Shown: positions 1 to 13,144, counted from the first letter of the stretch. The stretch: 64,000 bases of DNA from Epiperipatus broadwayi (GCA_028023455.1 JAQFVV010000056.1:2854001-2918000), one strand, 5' to 3'. The notes: a model not told the origin generated them from the sequence alone. Numbers and translations are program-made.

Positions 1-2926
1 GTTTCAAGTTAATCTTTTTTACACACTTGCAAATTTATACAACCACCATCAGTTATCTCAGTATCTGCTTATTGTCTCATATTCTATGATTAATTGCCAG
101 ATGGCTAAATTCCTCATCATTGTTTAGATTTTACCCATAAATTAATTTTTGGACAGTTTCAGGTTATTCTCATCTTTTGATTATTGTTGAATCCAAACTT
201 GTAACCATTACATATAACCACATTTATTCTGAGAGAAACATTTCAAGAGTAATACAACTGATACATATTCTTAAAGAGAAGATTCTGCCATTGGAGCCTT
301 AATTACTGTCATTTGTGATCTTGCCAATGATGGAGTAGAATTTCAATATAAACTCCAATCAAAGCAAAACATATTTAAGTAATAAAGGATTATTTCAATC
401 CTAAGTTCTGTTCTGTTTCTGATGTATTATCATTTGGATGTGGTAGCAAATAATAGAATGCAAATATAGCACTCAAGATCAACTTTGGCATAATAAAGAT
501 ACACAGTAACAAATTGTGTAGCATGTTATGTTTGTTGGATACTCCATAGAGAGGCAAATTCATATTTATGAAATTAACATTAAACTAACATAATGTTATT
601 CTAAATGTATTCCCCAGTTTTATTCAAGTTTTTCTTCCCTCTAAACACTTTGATTTGATCCTATCGTCATTAATTAGTTGTTTTTCTAGGACACATTTTG
701 TCCTAATAGCATTCTAGGAAAATAATGCTTCTAGAATAAATAGAAGCATATACAATATTTTAAATAATAATAAACAACCCACACGCACACATGTGAAGTA
801 TATATTGTACTTTAAAAATTATGAAATAAAAAATAAAAAGAAGATTGAATTTGGAAGAGACGTCTTTAAAGAAAATGTTGAAGTTTTTTTTTCCTCAAAA
901 AAAAAAGTTGTAAAAATAAAATTTTCTAAAGTGAATGCAACTTTAAAATTCCAACATTTTAAATTGATTTGAAACAATATGCCAACTACATAATACTATT
1001 AGCCTTTATGGCAGCCGTTTCAAGTCTCCGTTTACCCGAGTCAGAAGATAAAAACTCACCATTAAAAACACACAAGTAATAGAAAAATATTAAAACGAAT
1101 AAAAATGAATAAATTAATATTTTAAAGATTATAATGGAACCTTTTATTTTTTAAAAGAAATTTGAGTTCTTAATTATTATTTGTAAGTAGAGTTGGCTTT
1201 CTATTAAATTACTTAAAGACAAATGGAGAAGAAGCATGATTTGTAATACTATGAAAAAACAGACAACAGGATCAGACGAGTAATCTAAGTTATCATATCA
1301 GCGGTTAGAAAGAAAAATCATGAATTTAACATTGCAAAAAGCAAGTTAATATTACATGTATCAAATTTATTAAATGGTAAAATTTAGATCTATTTATTTT
1401 TATAATAAAAAAAAAAAATTTTAAATTAAGTATTATATAAATAAACTAAAATAGCAATAAAATAAAACAATAATATATATATATATAGTAAATAAATTTT
1501 TAAGCAACTTATTGGTCTTCAAAATTCCAAAGAAAACAAACAATGCAAACAATAAAGATAATAAAGTTGTATATATATACAAACTATCTATGTACACATA
1601 TACACTTACATATAATCCAAATATATGTATATCATTAAGTTAGAGAAAAGATATAAATGAACTTACTCAAACAACATTCATTTATAATATTGAATATCAT
1701 ATTAAAATGATTTAATAAAACTGCATCATGAATGTTTCACTTTCTAAAATCAGAGTACTTTTAGATTTAATATTTGTATAGGAAAGACTTTTAACATTAC
1801 ACTGAAGTATAGGAACAAATAACTCATTTTAACTGATGAGTGATGGTGAAGTCACAAACAACTGTCTTGAAAAAAACTGTTTGATTAGTTATTTTAAGGA
1901 GATATCAAAGGCTATAAGTAAATATGATTGATTGTTTAATTAAATATTACTTGATAGTTAATATAAACAACTGGGAATTAAAAATGAAATTAAGTAAATT
2001 GAGTATACTTTGACACATGTGTGTGTCATAATCATGATTGTTCTGTTAAGAATCTATGAGATTTATTTTTTGCTAATTTTAATAATGTGAGATTTTGGGT
2101 TCATTATATATTTGCTTTGTGTGATAAACCATGCCTCTTTGATCTTCTATTTTCTATCATTTCTTTCTTTGCACATTAGCTTAACAATACTAGAATCAAA
2201 TATGTTCATATTCCTTTTTTATGATTGAAAAATATTGATGCATTGGTTGAATTGATATTGGCATTTTTTTTGTACATTAAGGTATGTTATGTCAATCTTA
2301 CTCTTAGATTAGCTTTTGTCTCCTGCAGTAAATGTAAGTTCATTCTGTTTAGCTGTATCCCAGGACATACACAATGCTAGGACAATCTAATTTATGTATC
2401 TGTCCTATGTATTATTAATTAGTCTATTTAAATTGATGGGCATAATGTCATCTTAAATTTATTGGTGCAGATCTTTACAATTTTATTTCTGATGTGTGGT
2501 AAATATGATAGAGCAATCTGAATTTTGTTGTTTCTTGTATTTTCAGTTCAGTTTGAAATATATTTTTAAAATTGTTTTATATATTTGTATGTATCAGTTA
2601 CACTGTAACCTGATCTTATCAAATCAGCACTATAAGTCCCTAGGTTCTTGATCTTGTCATACTCAAATTGGCATAAATAATTATTGTGGTATAAGATCTT
2701 TCAATCCTGGAATTAGTGTAATGATTAGCATGATTAATTGCCATTAACACACTTCAAAGGTTAAATTCTAGATGGATAAATATTTCCAAGAAGATATATA
2801 TTTTTTAAAAAGAATTAGCCCACAACCAACATAGCTCATCATCCTGTCATTGTTTAGTAAATGGGCATCTAAGTAAAATACAATGTCAAAAATTAATTGT
2901 AATATTTTTACCAAAATTATATTGTA
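1..2926. other. AT-rich DNA without recognised genes
   Basis: No open reading frame of note, no splice-bounded coding stretch and no RNA gene was seen on either strand. The sequence holds homopolymer A/T runs and short TA tracts only. Confidence 0.6.
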
Positions 2927-2934
2927 AATGAAAA

Positions 2935-4486
2935 CCACTTACACTGAACAAGCCACTTGATGGCACTGTTTCTATATAAACAAAAACAAATATAATATTC
3001 TGGGCTGGCATAGTATTTTTGTTTGGTATATTTTATTGATATAATTATTTCAAAACCTCATTTGTTTCACTTTTTTATGTATTTTTTTTTTTTAAAAAAC
3101 TTATGTTTTTTAATTATTATTTTTTTCACATTTTTGGATTTTGTGTAGGTATTTGTTGTTGTTGTTTTTTTAAACATAACATTTAATACAATTAAAAACA
3201 TTAACACATCTCCTTTAATTGATTTTTTCATTTGGTTTTTATTTGCTGTTACTTTTTTTTTCTAATTTAAGAAATGAAAAAGACAAAGAAAATTAAACCA
3301 TTATGCTTTCTAGTTTCGTTTGGGAGGGATGGTTGGATTTCCTTTCTGCATTTTCCCTTTTTTTGTTGCTTTGGGATTAAAGAAAGTAAAACAAAAATAC
3401 TGTTATTTTTAGTTTGTCATTTAATGAAATGAAATAATAAGCCTAACATGTACAACTTTTTATTTATTGGTTGAAAAATGGCATTTCACAAATTCATTCT
3501 AAAACTGTACACATTACATTCCATAGGTTTTAAAGTTAATCCACCTTTTTATATACACACACATGCATTCACCCACACGTGCATAACAAATAAGAATTAA
3601 AAGAAAACAACTAATTAGCAGACCTTTAAACCAAAATTGATATGCAAACAAATGAAGGGGAAAAACTAGTTATTTCTTTAGAATGTGTTTATTTTGAAAG
3701 TGTTCTATACACAACTTCTTGCATCTGTGATGAACACTTTCTTGGAATGGCCATCTCAGAAAGTATGGCCCTCCTTCCCTTTGTGGATGCATCACTGCAT
3801 GAATTTGGCCAGGTAGTCTGGGAGGCACTGGCAGCTATGCCACAATGTTTTTTATTATTTCGGCAGAAGCTTGACAATTGATCCAATTCATCTCTTTGCT
3901 GCAAGCACATTTCTTTATGGTGGACACTATCTTGTTGGCCTGCAGAAATGACACAGCATCAGCCTCAGTGACAGGCAACTTCCAAAATTTAAAACTTTGC
4001 ATGTCAGACATTTTGTTTCTTTGTTCTTACAATGAATTTGATGTTGCACATGAGATTTTGCAAAGCATATTCATGCATGCACTTTTGAGGTTGCGTTGGT
4101 GTTTTTAGCTCTGCAGGAGAATGTCTAACATCATGATATTTCTCAGTAGATATCAGTACACAAATTAAAGGGTTTACAACTTATAAAAAATGCACAGTAA
4201 CACAGTTCTGGACATTTTAAGTCCAGCAGCTATCATATCACATGATAATGATATACAAACTCACAATTTGCATAAAGCATTGCAACACAATGCAGACAGA
4301 AATTTTCTGTACATTCTCATAAAAACCACACTGTCTAAGTGGGTAAAAATCAGAAATGTTTGGTTTTATGCCACCTAAAGTTGCCATCAAATGGTCTTAA
4401 GTGGAAACTTTGGTTTGAGGCCACATAAATGGTGTAATTCTGCTGGTTTTCAGTCAAACAGGGCCATCAAGTGGCTTTTCCAGTGT
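2935..4486 (-). mobile_element. Merlin-like DNA transposon, copy A (decayed)
   Basis: Imperfect terminal inverted repeats are seen. The left end (from 2941) reads ACACTGAACAAGCCACTTGA and the right end (to 4486), reverse complemented, reads ACACTGGAAAAGCCACTTGA, both followed by TGGC. The 8-mer AATGAAAA occurs just outside on both sides (2927-2934 and 4487-4494). On the left, six extra bases separate it from the aligned TIR, so the exact left border is uncertain. Length (about 1.55 kb) matches copy B at 18.1 kb, and both carry a minus-strand ISXO2-like N-terminal coding remnant. Merlin/IS1016 elements are known to make 8-9 bp target duplications. Family assignment rests on TIR, duplication size and the weak protein resemblance. 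Confidence 0.55.
3690..4011 (-). pseudogene. ISXO2/IS1595-like transposase N-terminus, broken
   Basis: Reading down from 4011, a 58-residue stretch starts MSDMQSFKFWKLPVTEADAV and continues with an FLQANKI motif and a CACSKEM segment before a stop at 3835. It is the same order (FK.W/C.L, then A.A/M V.FL, then C.C..M) as in the copy at 18.9-19.3 kb and resembles the zinc-binding N-terminal part of ISXO2-like transposases. A second frame (3910 to 3689) continues the similarity after a frameshift. No DDE catalytic residues could be placed, so the gene is certainly inactive. The parallel with the second copy is clear by eye; the family name is an inference. Confidence 0.45.
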
Positions 4487-4504
4487 AATGAAAAAGTACC
4501 AATT

Positions 4505-5350
4505 ATTTGATATGTATAATTTTACTTTAAATCAATTTCACACACACAAATATATATATCACAGATATTTCTACAGTAAGTTAATATGTATTTTTATGTA
4601 TATATCATATTTAGTATGTGTACATAATTATATATGTGTAAGAATTCATTAAATAAGTTTTTAAATGATAACAAATAAAATCAGTAGTGAGCATTATTTT
4701 AACAATTGTTTTAAACAAAATTATATTATAAACAACCTTTTTATCACTTAAATGAAACTTGCAATCCTAACAAATAAAATTGCTAGTGTTTAACATTCTT
4801 ACATATATAGTATATATATATCACTATATATTTCTGCAGTATGTTAATATGTATACGCTTTATGTATATATCATATTTAGTATGTGTACATAATTAAATA
4901 TATATATAAGAAATCAGTAAGAAACTTTATATATTATATTTTTTATACTATAAACAACTTTCTTATTATTTAAATCATAACAAATAAATTAATAGCAAGC
5001 ATTATTTAAAAAATTCCCCCTCCCAAATTCTTTCTATCTAAAAAGTAATTCATCTATTTAAAAAAGTTATGCCACTTAATACATACAATTTTACTTTAAA
5101 CCAATTTCATACATATGGTGGATATATATTACTACATATTTTTGCAGTAAGTTAATATGTGTATTTTTTGTGTATACACAATATTTAATATGTATATATA
5201 GTTATGTATGTATAGTTATGTATGTATAAGAAATCAGTCAGTACCTTTTCTACATTATATTTTTTATAATATAAATAACTTTTTTATTACTTAAATTATA
5301 AAAATTAAAATTGATTGCGAGCATTATTTAAAGAATTTCTCTCACTTTTC
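4505..5350. repeat. Three tandem AT-rich units of about 280-300 bp
   Basis: Three units share, in order, TTTTACTTTAAA.CAATTTCA, then a CAGTAAGTTAATATGT block, then ATATTTA.TATGT, then AGAAATCAGT, then GCATTATTTAA. They begin near 4515, 4740 and 5088. The middle unit is more rearranged. No coding sequence was seen. The array abuts the right end of Merlin copy A. Confidence 0.6.
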
Positions 5351-6490
5351 CTCTCTAAGAAACTAAATTCACTTATTTAAAAAAATTGTCCTATCATTTT
5401 CATAGACATTTTTAACAAATGTACAAAATTTCAACAAGTTATATTGAACTTAAAACTGTTAAATATTGATTTTAAAATTCTGAAAAAATATTAAATTGAA
5501 AGAAATTTTTTTTAAACCACCCTCTCATAAATTTTATTTAAAACAAATGAAAGTTCTAAGAAGAATTGTTAATTTGATACATAAAATTATTGCATATTTT
5601 TAATATTTTCCCAACTTCTGTTCCATATCTAAGAAACTAGATGACCTGGTCTTATTTAGTTTTATATCAGATTTCAGGCAATTCTATTGAATTTAAATAT
5701 ATTAAACCTCAATGTTAACATTTTATTCTAACTTAAAAAAGATCAAAACTTAATAAACAAATAAACTGATTTTCAACTTCAATAAAAGTATTTGGAAAAA
5801 TTGAAGTCATAATTTCTAAGTATGGAATAAAATGATGAAAATGTTGTTGCAACAAATACAAAATTCCAGTTAGCACAGAAATATGACAAATGATAAGAAA
5901 AACTCTTTATGATCAATCCCTAGACTAATATAAGTACCTGAAGACAATAGATAAAAAGTAAAAATAAGCAAAAGAGTGCAAAATAAAAATAACTACTTGT
6001 AACAGAAACATTATCTATTCCTTGATGAACTAACATCAGTCTCCATTATAGCAAGCATATGTTTATATTTGAAATAAGACTTAGTCTTTGATGAGTCAAT
6101 ATAATTTCCTACAGGACAATGGAAAGTACGCTTGATCAGCCATTTAGGCATAGTTAATTGATTAGTCAGTTCCTCATTTCTGGATGTTAAAGACTAAAAG
6201 TAAACATTAAAATTACTAATAATCTAAATTTAAAAACCGATCTCTTGATTATATGCATATAAAGAGATTTATTTAAAATTCTATGAATTAAAAATCTCAA
6301 TTTCTTTCAGTCAAATATAAATCTTTGTTATTTATATAAACATCTTAGACTATATAGATAAAGGTGAGTATCCACCTGTATCATAACATGTTACCTTGAC
6401 AACAGATTAAGATTCTTAGTATTGTGTATATGTAGGCTTTTCATATATATATATATATATTAATTTTGATGTCTATTCCTTCAAAATATA
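5351..6490. other. AT-rich DNA without recognised features
   Basis: No gene, RNA gene or repeat structure was recognised beyond a short TA tract near 6440-6460. Confidence 0.5.
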
Positions 6491-7044
6491 TGTAAAATTC
6501 AACTTGATATCTATTGAATACAGTAATATTCATATAATTCAATTTATTTTGTTAGAAATACTTTGGACTATATTCCTTTTAATCTTTGTCAACTACATAA
6601 TGATATAACATTGAATAATTAAAATGAGTCATTACTTTATAACTCTCATAATTCTATTCAGTTCTCCCACAATTCTGTTATTTTAATGTTTGATGATTGA
6701 TGATTCATTAATACACGGTTTCTCAAAATTAATATAGCTTCTTTTATTTTTCGTTTTTTGTGATAGATATTGCATCAGTAAATGAAAAATAAAAGAAGCT
6801 ATATTAAGTTTGAGAAATCGTCAAGTATTAATGAATCGTCAATCATCAAACATTAAAGTAAAAAATTGTGGAAGAACTGAATAGAATTATGGAAGTTATA
6901 AAATAGTGTCTCGTTTTGATTATTCAATGTTATATCATTATATAGTTGACAAAGACTAAAAGAAATATAGTTGAAAGTACTTCTAACAGAATAAGTTGAA
7001 TTATATGAATATTACTGTGTTTAATAAATATCAAGTTTAATTTT

Positions 7045-7047
<3 letters not shown>
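6491..7047. repeat. Large foldback (inverted repeat, MITE-like)
   Basis: Two arms of about 260 bp (6491-6754 and 6783-7047) are near reverse complements. The outer ends are TGTAAAATTCAACTTGATAT and ATATCAAGTTTAATTTTACA. The inner ends are CTTCTTTTATTTTTC and GAAAAATAAAAGAAG, around a 28-bp loop. No coding capacity is present. A TA tract lies just left and a (CA)n(TA)n tract just right (7046-7078), so target duplications cannot be judged. It is probably a non-autonomous DNA element of unknown superfamily. Confidence 0.75.
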
Positions 7048-7078
<31 letters not shown>

Positions 7079-7686
7079 TGTAACAGTATATAATATGCCA
7101 TTACATTAATTTAAAATTAAAATAAAAAGTTCGTAAATAAAAATAAATTTATTAAAAACTAAAAGCTAAAATTAAAAAAAGCTTGCATGTATATATATAT
7201 ATATCACACAGATGGAAAACTTTAAAAGTATTTTTTTTTTAAATGAAAAAAAAAGGTATTTGAATGTACTTTTTTATAAAAAAAAGTAAATATAAAATAT
7301 TTTTATTAAAAAGTAACATAATGAAAATAGAAATAAATGTTAATTTCTATGTAATCTCAGTAAATGAAAATGATTGTTTAATTAATTAAATAAAAAGCAA
7401 ACTAGTCCTTTGGTCTCTTATATAATTAAAAAGTCAGATAGTAGATATAGATAAAAATTAAAGATTATTTCCCACTCTGAAGCAGGATGTCCAATAGAAG
7501 CAGTGACCAATGCTCAGACCTTAATGAAAATCACTGGAACAGGAAAGCATTGTTCAATGAATCTGGACGATTAAAATAAAAGGAAAAAATTTCCAATCAA
7601 AGTTAGTTCCAGCTTGATTTTTCAGGAGGAGGGTGAAAAGATGCACTTTCACCCTTTTACTTATTTTAAATGAAGTGACTGTTGAA

Positions 7687-7853
7687 TTATAAATGGTACT
7701 GTTGCAGACCCCGAATCATATGGGTATTGCAATAAAATAGTACCAGGATTGAACCAGCTAAGGCCAGCTCCAGAACAACAGATTGGTCTTCCATGAAAGT
7801 ATGACCAATAAAGTCTTTGCAGAAATTGGCACCAGGAACCAGGAGCTCTTCTA
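7687..7853 (-). CDS. Candidate terminal coding exon of an unknown host gene
   Basis: On the minus strand a pyrimidine-rich tract ending CTTACAG (acceptor AG at 7855-7854) precedes an open stretch running to a TAA at 7687. It encodes about 55 residues with a hydrophobic segment near its end (LELALAGSILVLFYCNTHMI), possibly one membrane span. Its base composition is clearly less AT-rich than the surroundings, which is why it stands out. The frame continues open upstream of the acceptor to 7929, so the splice site is only inferred. I do not recognise the protein. It could also be an unrecognised transposon remnant. Confidence 0.25.
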
Positions 7854-7929
7854 CTGTAAGATATGAAGTGTAAAATTTTAAAAAGTAATTAAGAACTTTT
7901 GTCAAATTTGAAAAGCTTTTAATAATCAA

Positions 7930-9526
7930 CTAAACCTAATTTTTAAAATGAACTTTTATCTGACTTTTAAGATTTCAAAATCAATTCTTAATTAATTTTA
8001 TATATTTGAGTTTGCTAATTCAATCATTTCCATTTTTTTATTAATATTTATTGATTAAATTATTTGATTGTATTTAAATTTAAGTTGGGAGTAGATAGCT
8101 GCATAGATTCATCAACATTTAGTTATTTTTTATTTTTTTTGTTTTTCATATGATTAAAATATATAGATATTGATAAATATGACACCTCATGCTGAGTGTC
8201 CAAATGCATTTATTTGTATATTTTTTAAGTTATTGGGGTCAATGCAACACCTTATGATGAGTGCCATTGGGTTTATTGTAAATTTCCCTTTGCAATTCCA
8301 TCAATAACTTTATATTTTAGTCATTTATGTTTCTTTTGAAGGGGTTTAATTTCAGGCTATTTGTGTCATAATTAGGTCAATGCTGGTGGAGAGATATATG
8401 GGTGTTTATCTCAATGTAATGTGAAGCATGTTTAGCATACAGGGCAAAGCCCAATTGAATGCATGACCCAAAGATGTAGTCATGGTGTTGCAATGGACAC
8501 AGATGTATTTCCTGTGCCATTGACCTCTTTTTAGTTCTATGGATAGGGAATATAAGTTGGCAGATAGACCGCTCTCCCCCATATGTAGCATTTCTTTTTA
8601 ATTATTGTATATACATAATTCCTTCACCAGACAGATATACATTCCTGTACTGGATGAGGATCATGTCCTTCAAATAATATCACACTGTCAGATGCACATT
8701 CCTGTCAAGGTGGTTTTATGCTAGCATCTTCATATTGCATTGGTTGTGACTATATATCTGAAAGCAGGCATTGGTTTGGCCGCAAACTTTTAGTCTGAGA
8801 TTGAATGATTGTTTTGAAAAGTTTTAACTGAGTAATCTATGTAGCCTATCTATACTCAACATTCTAAAGTAAAAAAATATTATTAAAATGTCCATCTGTG
8901 TGGACTATTTAAAATAATAATTTAAATTTTAAAAAAATAATAACAACTTAAAATTAATATTAAAATCTAAACAAGATAAATTTTATTCCTCAATTTTAAA
9001 TATTTATATATGTGCATTAATAAATGTTTTGTGTGTTATTACTGGCAGTGGTTATTTATTTATTTTTTTTATATTAAAAAATTATCTCTGCTGCTCCCTG
9101 AGCTAGTGGCATTGGCTGACAGTCATAATAAAATAATATAAAATTAGATCTTCTGACGTATCTTCCTACTATATAAAATTTTCAGGTTCCAACAGCCTGG
9201 TGGCATGCTGTACGGCAGATACGTAAGACTCCTCTGTTCTCCCCAACCATTATAATATATATATAATTAAAAACTATCAAGACTTATACAATCCCAATAT
9301 CAATAACAATCAAGAATTATGGAAAAATCTTTTTCAATATATATGCAGTTAATATGTATAGTTAAATCTATAATGAGTTACTGTTTATATATATGTAAAT
9401 AAATGATGTTAAAACTACATTTGTCAACTAGAATATTTTTCCAGTTTAAACATCATTATAACGATAAAAACGGATCAATCTTAACATAACATAAGTTCAA
9501 GTTTCATTTTCATTAACACCTCACTA
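7930..9526. other. Gene-free stretch, mixed composition
   Basis: Contains a short duplicated motif (ACACCTCATGCTGAGTGTCC near 8181 and a similar copy near 8249). The stretch at 8350-8830 is less AT-rich, with a 61-codon minus-strand ORF (8406-8591) that resembles nothing I know. No RNA gene was recognised. Confidence 0.4.
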
Positions 9527-10303
9527 AATGTAACTTTTTGATAACTCAAATAAAGGATGAAATTAATAAGAAAATACTGAAAAACTCCATTGAGCTATAT
9601 GTAAACTGACTGTCAGAAAACAAAATGTGAACGATCCCACCTACACATTAGTTTTGATCATATATAAACACAATATTTACTGACATACTTATAAGCAGAG
9701 TGTGATTTATAATACATTAATGTAATTTCAAATCAACTATAAGCTATTCTGTTAATAGATGCAAATATAACTTTTTGATAAATAAAATTAATATGGAAAT
9801 ACTGAAAATCCCCAGAAAGCTATATGTAACCTAGCCATCAGTAAATGTAAAATGTATAATGAGCCAACCTACACTCTAGCTTTAATCATATATAAGCATA
9901 ACTTTTATTGACCTACTTATATACCTATATAAGAGCAAAACTAGAGTGTAAGTGGGCTCATTCTACATTTTATGCTTACTGAGAATTAGTTTACATATAT
10001 CTCACTGGGGTTTTTCAGTATTTCCATTTTAATTTCATTTAAATTCAAATTATCAAAAAATTATATTTACATCTATTAATTGAAGATCAACTTAATATTT
10101 AGAGGATGTTAAATATGAGGCTCAATTTTTCTTTCTGATTAATTATAGTGATTTCAGTAAATGTTATCCTTATATACAATCAAAGCTAAAGTGTGCAGGT
10201 GGGCTCATTCTACATTTTACATTTGTTGTCATTTAGTTTATATATAGCTTGCTGATGATTTTTAGTACTTTTATATTAATTAACACTTCATAAATATAAC
10301 AAC
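9527..10303. repeat. Cluster of one short repeat family, two direct and two inverted copies
   Basis: Copies at about 9527-9670 and 9762-9898 (plus) and 9928-10085 and 10160-10303 (inverted) share ACTTTTTGATAA, an AAATACTGAAAA block, AGCTATATGTAA, an ATGAGCC/GGGCTCAT block and CTAGCTTTAATCATATATAA. Paired inverted copies form foldbacks. They look like non-autonomous elements; no coding sequence is present. Confidence 0.6.
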
Positions 10304-11149
10304 ATTATTCTTATATAAATAGCATAACTATGGCCAATTTAGTGTTAACGCTTGAATGTGCAAGTTAGTGGTAAATTTAATACAATTTTATTTCTAATGG
10401 CTTAACATCAATTCACAAAACAGAACTATATAAGGCTAATTTTTTTCAATGTAGAACCTTATATAAATAAATATCTAAATATAAATAATTTAATTATATT
10501 ATTATTATTAATTTATATATATATATATATTTGTATATGAACAAACTATATATCATATTGCTTCAAACATAAGATGCCCCTGAATTTAAAATGCAGTAGA
10601 TTTTAAGCTTGAAAAATTGAAAAATAAGAAACATTTTTATTTAGCTTAAATAGGAACTAATATAAATACAATAAGTTTACATAATTTACTGTGGATCTTC
10701 TTCAGACATACTTTTACTTCAGAACTTGAATTCTCATCTTCATTATTCCACCAGGATACATCATCTTTAGAACATTTATAATTTTTTTTAGGTAGATTTT
10801 TACAAGACAGAAAAACCCACTCAAAATTATATTTATATTGTTTGCATTACAAAGACTTTTTTTTAGTATAAATACCATAATATTTTTTTTAAAGGAAAAA
10901 AAAAGATTATAAAATACAGTATTGATATTTTAATGTTACTGGTAAATTTATCTTCATAATTGACAAAATAATCAATAGTTGTCAACATAAAACAGATTTT
11001 TGTCATCCAATTATAAATTGTAGTCATACATCATTGATCTTCATTTGCTTTTGTGTAAAAGTAAATTTTTCTATTAAAATATGAATCATTCTTCTAAAAT
11101 TTATACTTTTACAAATGTTTTCTGAAAAAAAAAATATAAATGTAAAAAA

Positions 11150-11680
11150 ATATTCTAAAACATATGTTTTCACTTTAAAATCAAAATGAAAATATTGGAA
11201 TTGTCAAAATCATTGATAGCCACTCTTTTGCATAGAGAACAAGAAACAATAAATCAGAGTAAAGACAGGTTCTTATCTCAATGTTATATTGGTTTATTAT
11301 TTGTAAAAAAAACTCTAAAGATTATTCAATACTGTTTTCTCGATAAAATAACAGTAAAATTGGCAAAATAACATTAAAAGTTTCTAAAATAATTGTTTGC
11401 ACTATGAAATCAAAATGAAGATACCAAATTTGTCAAAATTGTTGATTGCTCTTGTTAGCACAAGATGGCACTACTGTATGGAGAGTTTTGCTTTGTTTTG
11501 AATTGTTTAAGAACTTTCTTGTGTAGAGAACAAAAAACTATCAATCAGAATGAAGGCAGGCTTTTGTCTCATTCTTGCGTTGATTTATTAGTTGTAAAAA
11601 GTTCTAAAGGTTATTCAGTACAATTTTCTCAATAAAATAATAGTTAAATTGATTAAATAATATTAAAAGTAGTGGTTTGA
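11150..11680 (+). repeat. Two tandem units of a dispersed repeat (second unit interrupted)
   Basis: Unit 1 (11150-11395) and unit 2 (11396-11680) share AAATCAAAATGAA, a TTGTCAAAAT.(A/G)TTGAT block, GCATAGAGAACAA/GTGTAGAGAACAA, TTGATTTATTAGTTGTAAAA-like sequence and TCTC.ATAAAATAA. Unit 2 is split by about 60 bp related to the MITE at 38.3 and 53.1 kb. A third, inverted copy is at 50180-50420. Confidence 0.65.
11450..11520 (-). repeat. Fragment of the CATCACATGAT-type MITE
   Basis: Reverse complemented, it contains AGCAAAACTCTCCATACAGT followed by AGTGCCA, matching the inner terminal region of the MITEs at 38.39 kb and 53.16 kb. Comparison with unit 1 of the host repeat suggests a small insertion or conversion footprint here. 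Confidence 0.5.
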
Positions 11681-11934
11681 ATGGGAGTTAAAGCCATTTA
11701 TAAAATTAATCAAAAAAAAATTGACATTTAATGTTAAATATTTTTTTTTGATTAAAAAGGATTTAACACATTATTCTACACATATCAATGATCATAATAC
11801 TATGTGCACACATAGTGTAAAGCAAAATCCACAAAAATAAGATATTAAAAATTTTTGTTTCCAATTTAAGATGCACTTCTCTTTTAAGGATCAAAAATTT
11901 GGAAAAAAGTGCATCTTATATTTGAAGTAATATG

Positions 11935-13144
11935 CTAATTCTCTTTTATGCATTGATATTAAGCTATTAGAAAGAACACTGTTTTGAATTTACTGCTAAT
12001 TTAAAAATTTTAATTTTAATATCAAATTGAGCAATTTAGTAGTATTTATGTAATAACAACAATGCTGTACTATAGAATGTCAGCTATTTTTAAAACACCT
12101 GATAAGAGAAAAGAGTAAAATACAAGTCATGTCAATATTGAATAAACTTTTATTGATTTGAGAATGTTTAAAAGTTTAGAAATTCCTCTATATGGCAATA
12201 TTTAAAATTGTTTCTTTCAATTACATATTTGTGATATTAACATTTTTTATCAAAATTTTTCTGAAGGTAACAATTTTTTATCCATATAAGAACAGCCAAA
12301 GCTATTGATATTGTTAGGGGCCTGAATGGTGGGAATTTTTATTATTTTGGTATTAAAATCCTATGAAAAACAGCTAACGATTAAAGAATTTGCTCCTGTA
12401 ATATTATGCAATCCCTGCATAATAATCACAGTCACTGAAGATACTGTAAATAATAAACTTTCATTATTTTATAAATACCTTTCAATACCTACATGTACTT
12501 TGTAATCAAATATGTTAATAATGTTTATTTTAAACCAAAATGTATAAAAATATGTCATTACATCATTAAAAAATAATGAAGTACTGAACCAAATAGAAAA
12601 TAGATCTTATTGAAAAAAAGATGTGGATTAAGAAAGACATTATTTTACTACCTTAAATGAATACAATTAAATTGTTTTTAATAAGAGAACATAGAAAGTG
12701 TAAAATGAAGTAACGTTGGAGATTAGAAATGTATATATATATAATATAAAAGTCATGTGATATTATTTATATATTTCGGTCACTAATGTCTGTAGTAATT
12801 GACATAACTGCAGATCTATATAGCTGCATAAGAGAGTTCAAAAGATTAGAGTATTTAAAATGTTCAGTCTATTAACATAAATGCAAAATATACAAATATG
12901 CAGAGCATAAATTATTGATTTCTATTTATCTTTTTAAATATGTGTTTTTATCAAGCATTTGATTTTAATGTATTTGAAAATAGATATTTAGGTTTAATGT
13001 TTTAGAATTTTCTTTAAAAAAATGTATTTTTATTGTTTCTATGAATTATCTCTTTTAAAATTAAAGGAGAAGTCAAGAAAAAAATATTCTAAAGAATTTT
13101 CAAATAATTAAATGTTTTAAACATTTTAATATTTTTAATTAGTA
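11935..13144. other. AT-rich DNA without recognised features
   Basis: No gene or repeat family was recognised on either strand. Confidence 0.5.

Larger units (their letters stand above)
10554..11934. mobile_element. TIR-bounded DNA element, superfamily unassigned
   Basis: The ends match as inverted repeats: the left end starts CATATTGCTTCAAACATAAG and the right end, reverse complemented, starts CATATTACTTCAAATATAAG, both followed by ATGC. A second inner pair (AAGATGCACTT at 11868 and its complement at 11908) forms a short hairpin near the right end. On the minus strand at about 10650-10771 a short open stretch has an acidic, Ser-rich run (NNEDENSSSE), like the tail of some pogo-type transposases, but this is weak. 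It includes the duplication described at 11150-11680. Confidence 0.5.

Noticed and set aside
8406-8591. 61-codon minus-strand ORF in a less AT-rich patch
   Set aside because: No family resemblance, no splice signals that fit, and short enough to be chance.
9100-9240. CTACTATATAAAATTTTCAG with inverted ACGTATCT/AGATACGT, reminiscent of a small Helitron end
   Set aside because: No CTRR end with a preceding hairpin could be placed, so the call is not supported.
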